Shown here: positions 16,648 through 26,104 of the stretch, piece after piece
How the letters are laid out: every line of letters begins with the position of its first letter
Position numbering within the stretch: the stretch's first letter is position 1
From: Dongia deserti
Lineage (GTDB): Bacteria; Pseudomonadota; Alphaproteobacteria; Dongiales; Dongiaceae
Length of the DNA stretch: 64,000 bases
Reading direction: 5' to 3'
Assembly: GCF_003574735.1 (NCBI RefSeq)
Contig: NZ_QORW01000011.1
Location: 180,481-244,480, forward strand
Translations under genes and position numbers: made by a program
Notes under the pieces: generated by a model
What the model was told of the DNA's origin: nothing
The model's database searches: none
Seen by the model: the letters and a program-made list of their open reading frames with translations, nothing else

Positions 16648-16980
16648 GACAACGCCCTCGTTGCAAGGAACGAGCGTCCCCGTCGCCCGGTCGAAACCTC
16701 AAGCTCCTGCTGTCGGTGGCTGGGAACCGTGCGATGAGTTACATCATCCGCACACGATCAATGCTCGGTTATGCCCTGCCATCGATACGCAAGCACACAT
16801 ACGCCCCAAGTAAGCAGAGCAAAGTATGAGAGCGGAGTGCGTGTCCGTCCAGCAGGGCTGGTCCGCCGGCGGGCGAAGTGCGGTTCGCCGTGCGTCACTT
16901 GTTACAGGAATGACACCGGCGGGACGAGAGTCCCGTTCCGCGATAATCGCAGTCCCGGAATGTCGCTAGCTGCTTTGTCC
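16648..16980. other. Intergenic region between GMC operon and folD
   Basis: 333 bases without a convincing gene. It contains a short dyad CTCGTT-N6-AACGAG (16657-16674) in the presumed GMC leader, and a CGGGAC-GAGA-GTCCCG hairpin (16920-16935) about 45 bases beyond the folD stop that could help end folD transcription, although it has no T run. Confidence 0.4.
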
Positions 16981-17889
16981 TTAGTCCGGCAGCTTCACGC
17001 CGTGCTGACGGCAGGCCGCGATCAGGGTGTTGTTGAGCAGCAGCGCGATAGTCATCGGGCCAACGCCGCCTGGCACCGGCGTGATCGCGCCGGCTTTCGG
17101 GTACGCGCTCGCATAATCGACGTCACCGACCAGCTTGCCCTTGCCGTCGCGCTCGATGCGGTTGATGCCGACGTCGATCACCACGGCGCCGTCCTTGATC
17201 CAGTCGCCCTTGACCATTTCGGGTCGGCCGACCGCAGCCACGACAATGTCTGCGCGGCGCACTTCGCCGGGCAGGTCGCGCGTCTTGGAATGCGCGATGG
17301 TCACTGTGCAGCTCTCGTTCAGCAGCAATTGCGCCATCGGCTTGCCGACGATGTTCGAGCGGCCAATCACCACCGCGTGCTTGCCGGAGAGATCGCCCAG
17401 CCGGTCCTTCAGCAGCAGCAGGCAGCCGTACGGCGTGCAGGGCACGAGCCCCTGACCGCCGGTCGCGAGGCGGCCCGCATTCACCACGTGGAAACCATCG
17501 ACATCCTTGTCCGGATCGATGGCGTTGATGATGGCCTGCGGGTCGATCTGCTGCGGCACCGGCAACTGGCAGAGGATGCCGTTGACCTTGGGATCCTTGT
17601 TGAGCTGATCGATGAGCGCGAGCAGCTCGGCCTGCGTGGTCGTCGCCGGCAGCTTGTGCTCGAAGCTCGCCATGCCGCATTCCTTGGTCTGCTCGCCCTT
17701 GTTGCGCACATAGACCTTGCTGGCCGGATCCTCGCCCACCAGCACGACCGCGAGGCCGGGCGTGAAGCCGCGCTCGGCCTGCAGCTGCTTCACCTGGCGC
17801 GCGATCTTCTCGCGCAGCTTTACGGCGAAGGCCTTGCCGTCGATCACCTTGGGATCGGTCCCAAGGGCGTCAATCTTGCGGTCGGACAT
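16981..17889 (-). CDS. folD: Bifunctional methylenetetrahydrofolate dehydrogenase/cyclohydrolase
   Basis: 302 residues. Oxidises 5,10-methylene-THF with NADP+ and hydrolyses the product to 10-formyl-THF, feeding purine and formyl-methionine synthesis. Visible motifs are [11 protein letters not shown] (catalytic Tyr and Lys), [48 protein letters not shown] (NADP site) and [19 protein letters not shown] chose ATG at 17889, since further upstream the frame runs antisense to nothing conserved and through the DUF167 gene. DUF167 and YggT genes precede it closely on the same strand. Confidence 0.96.
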   Translation of the reverse strand: MSDRKIDALGTDPKVIDGKAFAVKLREKIARQVKQLQAERGFTPGLAVVLVGEDPASKVYVRNKGEQTKECGMASFEHKLPATTTQAELLALIDQLNKDPKVNGILCQLPVPQQIDPQAIINAIDPDKDVDGFHVVNAGRLATGGQGLVPCTPYGCLLLLKDRLGDLSGKHAVVIGRSNIVGKPMAQLLLNESCTVTIAHSKTRDLPGEVRRADIVVAAVGRPEMVKGDWIKDGAVVIDVGINRIERDGKGKLVGDVDYASAYPKAGAITPVPGGVGPMTIALLLNNTLIAACRQHGVKLPD

Positions 17890-17906
17890 GAAATCCTCGT
17901 CAGTCT

Positions 17907-18227
17907 TTACTCGGTCTTCCTGCCGGCGAGCCAGCGCTGCAATCTTGCCAGCAATTCCTGCGATGGGCCGCGAATCTCCACCAGCTTCCGCCGATCGGTT
18001 GCGCCGGAGACGACCGAAATGGCCGATTTTGCGACAGCCCATTCCTCGGCCAACAGCGCGACCAATGCGGCGTTCGACTTGCCGTCCTCCGGTGCGGCCG
18101 TCACCGCGACCTTCAGCGCTTTTGCGCTGTCCGGCTCGTCCAAAAGCCCGCCGATCCCAGCGCGTTTCGCTTTCGGCGTGACCTTGAGGCGCACGCGCAC
18201 GCCATCAGGGCAGGCGCGGAAAGGCAA
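17907..18227 (-). CDS. DUF167/YggU family protein
   Basis: About 106 residues. It carries the family core [13 protein letters not shown], then [20 protein letters not shown] and [16 protein letters not shown]. The function is unknown; the structures are small alpha/beta folds. The frame has no ATG near the domain; a TTG at 18227, eight bases after the YggT stop, gives the right length, and GTG codons at VRVR would be too late. YggT-YggU adjacency is conserved in many proteobacteria, which supports both calls. folD follows 17 bases later. Confidence 0.82.
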   Translation of the reverse strand: MPFRACPDGVRVRLKVTPKAKRAGIGGLLDEPDSAKALKVAVTAAPEDGKSNAALVALLAEEWAVAKSAISVVSGATDRRKLVEIRGPSQELLARLQRWLAGRKTE

Positions 18228-18235
18228 CGCGACGC

Positions 18236-18550
18236 CTAGCGCATATAGCCCGGCACGGTCATCGGCAGCAGGAAATAGATATCCACCGCGTGCACCAGGA
18301 TCAGCAGGATGACCGGCGAGAGATCGAATCCGCCCAAGTTGCGCAGGAACGGCAGCAGCCGGCGGATATAGGCCAGCACCGGCTCCACCAGGCTGGCGGT
18401 GAAACGCCAGACGATCGATACGAACTGATTGTGCGCATTGACGACGTTGAACGCCACCAGCAGGCTCAGGATCACGTGCACCAGCACGATGATGGCGTAG
18501 AACCGGGCCAGCGAATGCAGCACATAAAAGATGAAGCCGATGACGTCCAT
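18236..18550 (-). CDS. YggT family integral membrane protein
   Basis: 104 residues with two hydrophobic helical regions (about 5-33 and 78-100) and the family signature PVLAYIRRLLPFLRNLGGFDLSPVIL in between. YggT proteins are poorly characterised inner-membrane proteins implicated in osmotic tolerance or, in chloroplast relatives, in cofactor assembly. It is the first gene of a likely YggT-YggU-folD unit. Length is normal for the single-module alphaproteobacterial form. Confidence 0.88.
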   Translation of the reverse strand: MDVIGFIFYVLHSLARFYAIIVLVHVILSLLVAFNVVNAHNQFVSIVWRFTASLVEPVLAYIRRLLPFLRNLGGFDLSPVILLILVHAVDIYFLLPMTVPGYMR

Positions 18551-18752
18551 TGTGTGCGGATCCCCGGGTGAAGCCGGCCGCCGAACGAATCAGCAGCGCC
18601 GGCGGCATGGATGTGGTGCGAAAACCTAACCGCGCCAAGGCCTTGACGCAAGGGACGGGGCAGCCCGCCGCGCCCCACGCAGCCGGCCGGCTAAGAGTTT
18701 GAAACAGCGGGCCTTCTGCCATACCACGGCCGCCATAGTCGGGGGGTTATCC

Positions 18753-18781
18753 TTGACAGCGCACCGCCGCCTCCTCATATT
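18753..18781 (+). promoter_or_regulatory. Sigma-70 promoter for tRNA-Ala
   Basis: TTGACA (18753-18758), 17 bases, CATATT (18776-18781). The mature tRNA starts 23 bases further on, leaving a leader of about 15 bases. This is the best sigma-70-type promoter I see in the window. Confidence 0.7.
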
Positions 18782-18803
18782 CCCGCCCGTTCGACCGCCG
18801 GAT

Positions 18804-18879
18804 GGGCCCGTAGCTCAGTTGGGAGAGCGTCTCGTTCGCAATGAGAAGGTCGTCAGTTCGATTCTGATCGGGTCCACCA
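18804..18879 (+). tRNA. tRNA-Ala (anticodon CGC)
   Basis: A 76-base cloverleaf with encoded CCA. The acceptor GGGCCCG pairs with CGGGTCC (one G-U), the D arm is GCTC...GAGC, the anticodon arm TCTCG-TTCGCAA-TGAGA gives anticodon CGC, and the T arm is GTCAG-TTCGATT-CTGAT. It reads GCG alanine codons, which are frequent in this GC-rich DNA. Confidence 0.92.
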
Positions 18880-19016
18880 AGCTTCGCTCGTGTGAGCCGA
18901 GCAAAGATCGCCGCGCTGAAGTCCGCCCAACAAACCAAATTTAGTATCTTACCCACTCTCCCGCGACTATCGTTCCGCTTATTGGCGGGCTGCTTTCGCG
19001 CGGCACGGTTGAGGGG

Positions 19017-19835
19017 GTGAAAGATTCAAAGGTGAGATCTTGGCTGCCGTCCGGACGCGTCGTCCTGCTAGTGGTAGGCGCGGCCATGCTTGCCTTCATC
19101 GACGGCCGGCATGTGGCGACGCATCCGTTTGCGTCCGGCATTTGGGACACTGTGATTCGGCCGGCTCTGTTCCTGGGCACCGTTCTGTGTCTTGCGGCGG
19201 TGTACGCCGAGGGCGCCTTCCCACAGGGACCGTGGGGCAGCATACGCCGACGCAGCGGCCTTCGCCTGACTGTTGTGATCGCGGTGTTACTCGGCGTCGG
19301 CTTGGAACTCCTCGATCTACTCGGATCTCTTCAGGCAGCTTCCGAAACCACGAGCTGGAGCAGCAGCGGTGAGGACGCAACCTACAGCTCTCTGGTCTAT
19401 GCGGCATCCAAGGACGCGATCGAGGCCATCGTTTTTCTCTGCTCCGCCCTCTTGAGTCTCGCCCTTATCGCCGTGCTTGTGCTGGCGATCTTCGCGCCGG
19501 CCTGCGTCATGCGGTTCGGCCCGCGGGGATTGATCAGCCAGTCCTGGCAGGCGATCCGGCGGCACTGGCTGGCGATCGGCATCCGCGCATTGGCATTTGT
19601 GCCCATTTCGCTCATCGCCCTGCCCATCCTGTCTTATTGGCAAGTGGAGGACTGGTCGGTCGGACTTGACACAACGCCCGAACGGATCAGCCAGATTCAG
19701 TTCGCGATCGACATGTGCAATGCGGTCGGTGTCGATGGCATCGCCTACAGCGCGCTGGCGAGCACGGCCCTGTTCGGCTTGTTCCTGTGGTGGATCGGGC
19801 GATCGACCGGTGTTCTCCTCGACCGTCAGGAATGA
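19017..19835 (+). CDS. Multi-pass membrane protein of unknown function
   Basis: 272 residues with about five to six hydrophobic helices (near 15-35, 45-62, 82-102, 138-165, 188-208 and 245-262) and soluble loops. The segment ACVMRFGPRGLISQSWQAIRR is positively charged and likely cytoplasmic. I recognise no family. A GTG start at 19017 directly follows GAGGGG, which is rather close; an internal ATG at 19086 is possible. It follows the tRNA gene and precedes an SDR gene by 42 bases on the same strand. Confidence 0.65.
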   Translation: MKDSKVRSWLPSGRVVLLVVGAAMLAFIDGRHVATHPFASGIWDTVIRPALFLGTVLCLAAVYAEGAFPQGPWGSIRRRSGLRLTVVIAVLLGVGLELLDLLGSLQAASETTSWSSSGEDATYSSLVYAASKDAIEAIVFLCSALLSLALIAVLVLAIFAPACVMRFGPRGLISQSWQAIRRHWLAIGIRALAFVPISLIALPILSYWQVEDWSVGLDTTPERISQIQFAIDMCNAVGVDGIAYSALASTALFGLFLWWIGRSTGVLLDRQE

Positions 19836-19877
19836 CATAGTAGTCGCCAAACGCATGCAATCCCGCGGGAGGCGACA

Positions 19878-20582
19878 ATGAGCTTCAAAGGCCAGACCGT
19901 GATGATCACCGGGGCCGCTGGCAATCTGGGGCAGGCGGTGTCTGCTGCCTTCGCTGCGGCCGGCGCGAATCTGGTGCTGCTCGATCTCAACGAGGATGCG
20001 CTGCAAGAGGTCGCGACTGCCGGCGCGGGCGATGTGCTGCGGCAGCGTGTCGATCTCGGCGATCCCGCCTCGATCGCCGCCGCAGTCGATGCGGCCATTG
20101 CGCGCTTCGGCAGGATCGACGCGCTGTGCAACCTTGCCGGTGGCTTTCACATGGGCGAGAAGGTGCACAAGGTTCCGGCTGACAAATGGAACTTCATGAT
20201 GGAGCTGAATGCCGGCTCCGTGTTGCGCATGAGCCACGCAGTGGTGCCGCACATGCTGAAGGCGAGCGGCGGCAAGATCGTCAATATCGGCGCCTTCTCC
20301 GCCTTGAGCGGCAAGGCGGAGATGGGCGCTTATGTCGCATCCAAGAGCGTCGTCATCCGCCTCACCGAGTCCATGGCGGCCGAGTTGCGGGCTGAGCACA
20401 TCAACGTGAATTGCGTGCTGCCCAGTATCATCGACACGCCGCAGAATCGCGCGGCCATGCCCAAGGCCGACCCGTCCCGCTGGGTTGAGCCGAAAGCGCT
20501 GGCCGATGTGTTGTTGTTTCTCTGTTCCCCCGCCGCGCGCGCGATCCACGGTGCGGCCATTCCGGTGGTGGGCCTCAGCTAG
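19878..20582 (+). CDS. Short-chain dehydrogenase/reductase
   Basis: 234 residues with the classical SDR layout: TGAAGNLGQAV (nucleotide-binding TGxxxGxG variant), NLAGGF, a serine-bearing NIGAFSAL, catalytic YVASK, and a VLPSIIDTP loop after the active site. The Asp in LLDLNED at the end of beta-2 favours NAD(H). It is a soluble oxidoreductase of unknown substrate. The ATG at 19878 follows GGGAGG. The protein is slightly short at the C-terminus compared with the usual 250 residues. Confidence 0.88.
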   Translation: MSFKGQTVMITGAAGNLGQAVSAAFAAAGANLVLLDLNEDALQEVATAGAGDVLRQRVDLGDPASIAAAVDAAIARFGRIDALCNLAGGFHMGEKVHKVPADKWNFMMELNAGSVLRMSHAVVPHMLKASGGKIVNIGAFSALSGKAEMGAYVASKSVVIRLTESMAAELRAEHINVNCVLPSIIDTPQNRAAMPKADPSRWVEPKALADVLLFLCSPAARAIHGAAIPVVGLS

Positions 20583-20703
20583 CCCGACCGGGTTGCGATC
20601 GACGCAACCAAAACCCATACTGCCGCATTGAATGAGGGCATTTGCTGGCGGCCGCGCAACCTGACGCGCGGAATGCCGGCTACCATCACCAGGCGGCTCT
20701 CTC

Positions 20704-22122
20704 ATGTCCAAAACACTTTCCTACGATCATTCCAACTCCGAACCTGTGCGCGATGAGTCGCGCGCGCCGAAGCCGCAGCCGGCCACTTCGGCCGAGCCGG
20801 ATAAGTCTCCGCTCTGGCCCGCCATCATGGCGATCGTGAGCCTGTTGTTTCTCGCATTCGTTGGCGGCGCCGCCATCATGTATTTCAGCGTATTTCCGCA
20901 GGATCCGCTGCGGCGCGCATTCTCGGCCGGCGCCGCGCTCTACGAGGAAATGACCGGCTACAACGACCGTTACATGACGGATTTCTGGGCTGATGCGCGC
21001 ACCGACAAGCGCGGCGTCACGATCTATGACCCGACGCGCGCGGAGAATGGCCTGACGCTCTACAGCTCGACGCACGAGCAGGCCGCCTATCTCATGGACA
21101 TGGAGGGCAACGTCCTTCATCGCTGGCAGATGAACTTCAGCAAGCTGTGGGACGAAAGCGCGGCAGTGAAAAACCCGCGCCCCGACGAGCTCATCTACAT
21201 CGAGAAGGCGCAGGTCCTGCCGAACGGCGATCTGATCGCGCTCTACACCGCGATCGGCGACACCCCATGGGGCTACGGCATCGCCAAGCTGAACGCCAAG
21301 TCCGAAGTGATCTGGAAATACCTCGCCCACGCGCACCACGATTTCGCGGTCGACGATGCAGGCAACATCCACGTCCTGACCCAGCAGGTGAACGACACGG
21401 AGCTGGAGGGCTTCGCGCATCTGTCCAGGCCGCGCGTCGACGACTATCTCGTGACCTTGTCGCCGGACGGGCGGGAGATCGCGTCCACGCCGCTGATGGA
21501 AATCTTCGCGAAGTCGCCTTACGGGCGCCGGCTCTATTTTGCCTCGCAGGAATCCTTCAACAACGGCGATTATCTCCACGCCAATTCGGTCGACGTGCTG
21601 AAAGGACCCGCGCCCGGCATTCCCGGCAGCCACGCCGGCCAAGTCCTGATTTCCTTCCGCGAGGTCAGCACGGTGGCGCTGGTGGACCGCCAGCGCGGGG
21701 AGATCGTGTGGGCGCAAAGCGGGCCCTGGGTGCGGCAGCACGATGCCCAGCTGCTGCCCAGCGGCAACATGCTGGTGTTCGACAACGAAGGCGACAGCAG
21801 CGGCAATGGCGTTTCGCGCGTTCTCGAATTCGAGCCGACGACGTCCGCCGTCGTCTGGAGCTATGGCGGCAGCAAGGACGCGCCGCTCGATAGCAAGTCG
21901 CGTTCAAGCCAGACTCGCCTGGCGAACGGTAACACCCTCATCGTCGAATCCATGGCCGGCCGTGTCATCGAAGTGGCGCCGGACGGCGCGATCGTGTGGG
22001 AGTTCATCAATCCCGTGCGCGGCGGCGAAGGCGACCGGCGCATCCCCATCATCTTCTGGGTTCAGCGCCTGGATCCCGACCGCGACTTCGACGAAGACTT
22101 CAAGGCGCAGATCTCCCGCTAG
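20704..22122 (+). CDS. Membrane-anchored arylsulfotransferase (ASST)-like protein
   Basis: 472 residues. A polar 37-residue N-terminus is followed by one hydrophobic helix (about 38-62), so the bulk faces the periplasm. The rest is a six-bladed propeller with ASST-type blades: AYLMDMEGNVLHRW, QVLPNGDLIALY, HHDFAVDDAGNIHVL, HANSVDVL and QHDAQLLPSGNMLVFDN, with histidines at the positions where the family has catalytic His. Arylsulfotransferases move sulfate between phenolic compounds without PAPS. Whether this one is active is unproven. The gene stands alone. Confidence 0.78.
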   Translation: MSKTLSYDHSNSEPVRDESRAPKPQPATSAEPDKSPLWPAIMAIVSLLFLAFVGGAAIMYFSVFPQDPLRRAFSAGAALYEEMTGYNDRYMTDFWADARTDKRGVTIYDPTRAENGLTLYSSTHEQAAYLMDMEGNVLHRWQMNFSKLWDESAAVKNPRPDELIYIEKAQVLPNGDLIALYTAIGDTPWGYGIAKLNAKSEVIWKYLAHAHHDFAVDDAGNIHVLTQQVNDTELEGFAHLSRPRVDDYLVTLSPDGREIASTPLMEIFAKSPYGRRLYFASQESFNNGDYLHANSVDVLKGPAPGIPGSHAGQVLISFREVSTVALVDRQRGEIVWAQSGPWVRQHDAQLLPSGNMLVFDNEGDSSGNGVSRVLEFEPTTSAVVWSYGGSKDAPLDSKSRSSQTRLANGNTLIVESMAGRVIEVAPDGAIVWEFINPVRGGEGDRRIPIIFWVQRLDPDRDFDEDFKAQISR

Positions 22123-22226
22123 AACGCCCGGCAAGCGCAACTGGGCGGATACGGAGACGCGGACTGCAGGGGATGACGACTGCAGCCCGCGCCCCGAGGT
22201 ACCACCTCTCGAGCCTCTCCCAGCCC

Positions 22227-22745
22227 TCAGGGAGTGGCATCAAAAGGCGGTGGGACAACGTTGGTCGGGCTCGGCCTCAGATTGGTCCGCGATGCCATGA
22301 AGATGTCCTTGGCGATGGCGAGGCCGAGCGGCACGCCGCCGACATTATCGGTCGCCGCCAGCATCGATGCGGGATCGGTGCCGGTCGTGCCGTCGAACCG
22401 CCAATGGACCCCGAGATACATGCGGCTCCTGGCATTCTCGTAGATCGCCTCGTGCAAGCCGTTGAAGTGCCGCTTGTGCCGCGTGCGGACGGTGTCATCC
22501 GGGTCGATGCTCTTGCCATCGAGTTCGTCGGACACGAAGTCGAACGAGAGATTGTCCGGCCCTTTGTCATCGCTGCCACCGATCGTCGCCTTGTCGATCG
22601 ACTTGAGGTACAGCCGGGCGACATGGAATGCCGCTGCGCCGAAGGTCGCGTGCCCCGAGGGATAGGCCGGGAACGGCGGCGTAAAGCTCCGGATCCGCTC
22701 ATCGGCCGCGTTGGTCTTCGGTGCGCCGAGCGGCCGGCGCGGGAG
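22227..22745 (-). pseudogene. C-terminal remnant of a vanadium-dependent haloperoxidase
   Basis: The minus-strand frame 22745-22227 encodes about 172 residues including RPLGAPKTN, TPPFPAYPSGHATFGAAAF and YLGVHWRFDG, the C-terminal vanadate-binding motifs of vanadium haloperoxidases (PAP2-like fold), with both histidine-bearing signatures intact. Immediately upstream the frame meets a TGA (22746-22748), and the remaining 70 bases before the P450 gene cannot hold the missing 250 or so N-terminal residues. The first ATG inside the frame (22535) lies after the PSGH motif. This is a truncated, presumably inactive gene, broken at about 22740. Confidence 0.8.
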
Positions 22746-22816
22746 TCAACAACTGTTTCGTGTCAACAAAGCTGTGTCAGGGACAGGTTTCTACAACCGA
22801 AACGATGGATAGTTGC

Positions 22817-24016
22817 TCAGGCTGCTGCGACAGGCAGACGTGCGATCGCTCTCAGGCCGGGACGTTCGCGCCACCGGATCTCTGAATCGGCGACGGCAAG
22901 CTTCAGTGTCGGCCAACGTGTGAACAGGGCGCGCAGCGCGCACTTGGCCTCGATACGCGCCAGCTGATGGCCGAGGCAGAAGTGGATGCCCGTCCCGAAT
23001 GAGAGATGCCGATTGGGCCGCCGCTCGAGATCGAGCCGCTCCGGCTGTTCATTCGCCATCGGGTCCATGTTGGCAGCGGCCACCATGGCCATGATCTTTT
23101 CGCCCTTCCGCAACCGGACGCCGGCCGCCTCAACGTCCTTCTGCACGAAGCGCGGCTTGGAAAATTGCACGGGCGAGACGAAACGCAGAAACTCCTCAAC
23201 TGCAAGATCGGCGCGGTTCCAATCCTCCGCGAGCCAATCGCGTAGCGCGGAATCTCTCGCCAGCTCATAGACCGATCCGCTGATCAGGTGCGTGGTCGTC
23301 TCCGTGCCCGCCCCCAGCAACAGGAATACCATCGCCACCATCTCGCGCGGGCTGATGCGCCCGCCTTCCTTCTCCACGCGGACGAGCTCGGCGATCAGGC
23401 CCTCGCCGCCGTACCGGCGCGCGGCTTCCAGCCGCGCTTCCAGATAGCGCTTCATCGAAGCCATCGCGGGGATCAGGCCCAGAAAGCCGAAAGCGCCGGT
23501 CAAGCGCGTGAAGCTGTTCGTCCATGCCATGAACTTCGCCCGGTCGGCAACCGGCAGCCCCAGCAGTTCGCAGATGACAGACAGCGGGATTCTGCGCGCA
23601 TAGCATTCGACGATGTCGGCGGGGCTGCCGTCCGCGAACAGCTCGCCGGCGAGTTGATCGGCGATGGCAAGTATGCGCGGCTCCATCTCCAGAACCGCCT
23701 GACGGCGAAAGGCTTCATCGACGATGCTCCGCAGCCGTGTATGGTCCGGCTCGTCCATGGTCAGCATGTTGTCGGCGATCGCGCGGATCAAACCGGGCAT
23801 CCACCATCTGAGCCCGGCAATCTTGCCGTCTTTGCGTATCGTGAATGCCTCGCTGTCCTTGAGCATGCGGCCGGTCCATTCGTGCGTCGTCGTGACCCAG
23901 ACCTCGCCGATCATCGGGAACCGCACTTTGACAATGGGTCCAGCCGTTCTCAGCCGCTCGATCTCGGCGATCGGGTTGCGGAAATAGGCCTGGCTGGTGA
24001 AATCCACACGCTCCAT
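22817..24016 (-). CDS. Cytochrome P450
   Basis: 399 residues, soluble bacterial type. The heme loop FGTGIHFCLGHQLARIEAK places the iron ligand at C347; the I-helix motif LLGAGTETTTHLI carries the acid-Thr pair; PERLDLERRPNRHL precedes the heme loop. It is a monooxygenase that needs external ferredoxin, and none is encoded nearby. The ATG at 24016 gives the expected ...FTSQAYFRNPIAEIERLR beginning; the upstream open frame lies inside the cyclase gene. It follows that gene by 26 bases on the same strand, so they may be cotranscribed. The haloperoxidase remnant lies downstream. Confidence 0.93.
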   Translation of the reverse strand: MERVDFTSQAYFRNPIAEIERLRTAGPIVKVRFPMIGEVWVTTTHEWTGRMLKDSEAFTIRKDGKIAGLRWWMPGLIRAIADNMLTMDEPDHTRLRSIVDEAFRRQAVLEMEPRILAIADQLAGELFADGSPADIVECYARRIPLSVICELLGLPVADRAKFMAWTNSFTRLTGAFGFLGLIPAMASMKRYLEARLEAARRYGGEGLIAELVRVEKEGGRISPREMVAMVFLLLGAGTETTTHLISGSVYELARDSALRDWLAEDWNRADLAVEEFLRFVSPVQFSKPRFVQKDVEAAGVRLRKGEKIMAMVAAANMDPMANEQPERLDLERRPNRHLSFGTGIHFCLGHQLARIEAKCALRALFTRWPTLKLAVADSEIRWRERPGLRAIARLPVAAA

Positions 24017-24042
24017 GGCGACCGGCCTTTGCTCTTGTCTGG

Positions 24043-25923
24043 CTATCGCAACCCCGCTTTGCGCAGGCCTTCGGCGATCAGGGCGCGGTCGGCCTCGCGC
24101 CTGAATTGCGAGACAAAGGTGTCCACGTGAAAGAACGGCCAAGCGCGCAAGGTGGCACTGGCAGCCCTGTCCGCGTCCTCCATGCGGCCGAGCTGCGCAT
24201 AGGACGCAGCGAGGCACGCAGGGTTGAAGTAGTCCGCTGGATTCTGCCGGATGCCGGCCTCCGCCCATTGCGCCGCCTCGTCATAGCGCCGCACCAGGTA
24301 ATAGGGCCAGCCGATCGAGTAGTGACGTATGATCGCGACGCTCGGATCAAGCCGCGTCGCGATTTCGAACGATCTGACTGCCTCCTCCGGCTCGCCTGAA
24401 AAGGTCAGGACAGCGCCGCGCGCCGCATAGCTTGCCGCATCGTTGGGATTGAGCGCGATCGCCTGCTCGTTCTCCGCTCGCGCCAGGTCGTATTGCTGGC
24501 GGCCGAGATAGATCTCCGCCAACACGGCATGTGCGCCGGCATTGTTGCTGTCGAGTTCAAGCGCCTTGTGCGCCAGGCGCTCGGCCTCGTCGAGGTATTC
24601 CACCATCAGTTCGGTCCAGCCAGACGTGGCCGTCAGCAGCCGCGTCCTGGCCAGCGCGACATAGGCCGAGGCATAGCTGGGATCGAGTGCGATCGCCTGC
24701 TCGAACAGCCGGCGCGCCTCGCGCGTATCAGCCCGCGTGTTGCGGCGCAGGAACTCGCGGCCGCGCTGCAGATAATCGTAGGCCGGCAGATTCTCCGGCG
24801 GCTTGGCGAGCGAACGCTGTCGCTCGATGGTGCTGAGCTTGATGGCGAGGGTGCCGACGACCTCGTGGGTGATGTCGTCCTGGACGGCAAAGACATCCTT
24901 CACCTCGCCGTCATAGCGGTCGGACCACAATTGCACGCCAGTCATGGCATCGCTGAGCGTGGCGGTGACGCGGACGCGGTCACCGTCCCGTCGCACGCTG
25001 CCTTGCAGCACATAGCGGATGCCGAGATCGCGCGCGAGTTCGCCCGGCTTGAACGCCTTGCCCTTGTAATGCCGGACTGCTTCCGGCGCCACCACCGATA
25101 GATCGGAGAAGCGCCCGAGCGCCAGCGTCATGTCTTCGGTGATGCCGTCGGCGAAATAGTCCTGAGCCGCATCCCCGCTCAGGTTCTCGAACGGAAGCAC
25201 GGCAATCGAGGCCTGGCGCACAGTCGGGCTCGCGAGCTGCGGCCCTCCCTCTGTGCCGGGCAAGGTGAGGAGTCCCGAATAGAACGCCAAACCGAGTCCG
25301 CCGGCGAGCAGGGCCACGATTGCCGCGGCCCAGAGCGCCATGGCAGCCGCCCGCAGCGACCGGCGCGGCAGCTTGGCCGCAATCGCGCGATCGCCGGAAA
25401 CCGGCCGCACGCGGTACACGCGAATGGGCTCGCTGATGTTCTTGACCGTGACGGGACCGAGATCCTCGCAGACGAACTCCGGCTTACTTCTGATGATCTC
25501 GTGAACGCTGGCCGAGATGCAGATGGCGCCGGGCTGGCAGAAGGTCTGGATACGGTTGGCCACGTTAACGCCGTCGCCGATCAGATCGTCGCCCTGGACC
25601 AGGACGTCACCCAGATTGATACCGATCCGGAACTTCATGCGGCTCGCGGCCGGTAGCGCCAGGTCGATCGCCTCAACGCGCTGCTGGATGGCGGTGGCGC
25701 ACCGCAGGGCCTCCACGGGACTGGCGAACTCCGCGACCACGCTGTCGCCCGCACTGCCGAAGACCCGCCCCTGATGCTCCTGGACCAGACCGTCGATCGC
25801 GTCCCGGCACAAACGGAGGGCGCGGAACGTGCCCTCCTCGTCGGCCCGCATCATGCGCGAATATTCCGCCGCGTCCGCGGACAGGATTGTTGTCAGCTTG
25901 CGCGCCAGTTCAGTCCCGGCCAC
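24043..25923 (-). CDS. Membrane-bound class III adenylate/guanylate cyclase with TolB-like and TPR domains
   Basis: 626 residues from GTG at 25923, chosen because TGAGG lies seven bases upstream and ELARKLTTILSADAAEYS is the usual beginning. A class III cyclase domain occupies about 5-175, with metal Asp in LSADAAEYS and AGDSVVAEF, and GDGVNVANRI. A single membrane helix follows (about 215-240), then a TolB-like domain (IAVLPFENLSGDAAQDYFADG) and TPR units to the end. It probably makes cyclic nucleotide in response to a periplasmic or protein-interaction signal. A paralogue at 38553-40289 lacks the membrane helix. The P450 gene follows 26 bases later. Confidence 0.85.
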   Translation of the reverse strand: MAGTELARKLTTILSADAAEYSRMMRADEEGTFRALRLCRDAIDGLVQEHQGRVFGSAGDSVVAEFASPVEALRCATAIQQRVEAIDLALPAASRMKFRIGINLGDVLVQGDDLIGDGVNVANRIQTFCQPGAICISASVHEIIRSKPEFVCEDLGPVTVKNISEPIRVYRVRPVSGDRAIAAKLPRRSLRAAAMALWAAAIVALLAGGLGLAFYSGLLTLPGTEGGPQLASPTVRQASIAVLPFENLSGDAAQDYFADGITEDMTLALGRFSDLSVVAPEAVRHYKGKAFKPGELARDLGIRYVLQGSVRRDGDRVRVTATLSDAMTGVQLWSDRYDGEVKDVFAVQDDITHEVVGTLAIKLSTIERQRSLAKPPENLPAYDYLQRGREFLRRNTRADTREARRLFEQAIALDPSYASAYVALARTRLLTATSGWTELMVEYLDEAERLAHKALELDSNNAGAHAVLAEIYLGRQQYDLARAENEQAIALNPNDAASYAARGAVLTFSGEPEEAVRSFEIATRLDPSVAIIRHYSIGWPYYLVRRYDEAAQWAEAGIRQNPADYFNPACLAASYAQLGRMEDADRAASATLRAWPFFHVDTFVSQFRREADRALIAEGLRKAGLR

Positions 25924-26104
25924 CCGACACCTCAAAATACGTTGAACCCTGCGGCCCTCACGGCTGGCGGCATGCAAATCCATTAGACAGGCTCGCTGGA
26001 ATCTAACACAATTCGCTCGGGCATGCGCATTGGCTGAGCCGGCGCTGCATCGTTTGGTCCCGGCTCCAAGTCCGATGCGACGCAGAGCATCCCGGGAGGT
26101 GACC

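Noticed and set aside
17123..18722. Longer minus-strand frame extending the DUF167 protein to 271 residues
   Set aside because: The N-terminal 165 residues are the shadow of YggT and upstream DNA in another frame.
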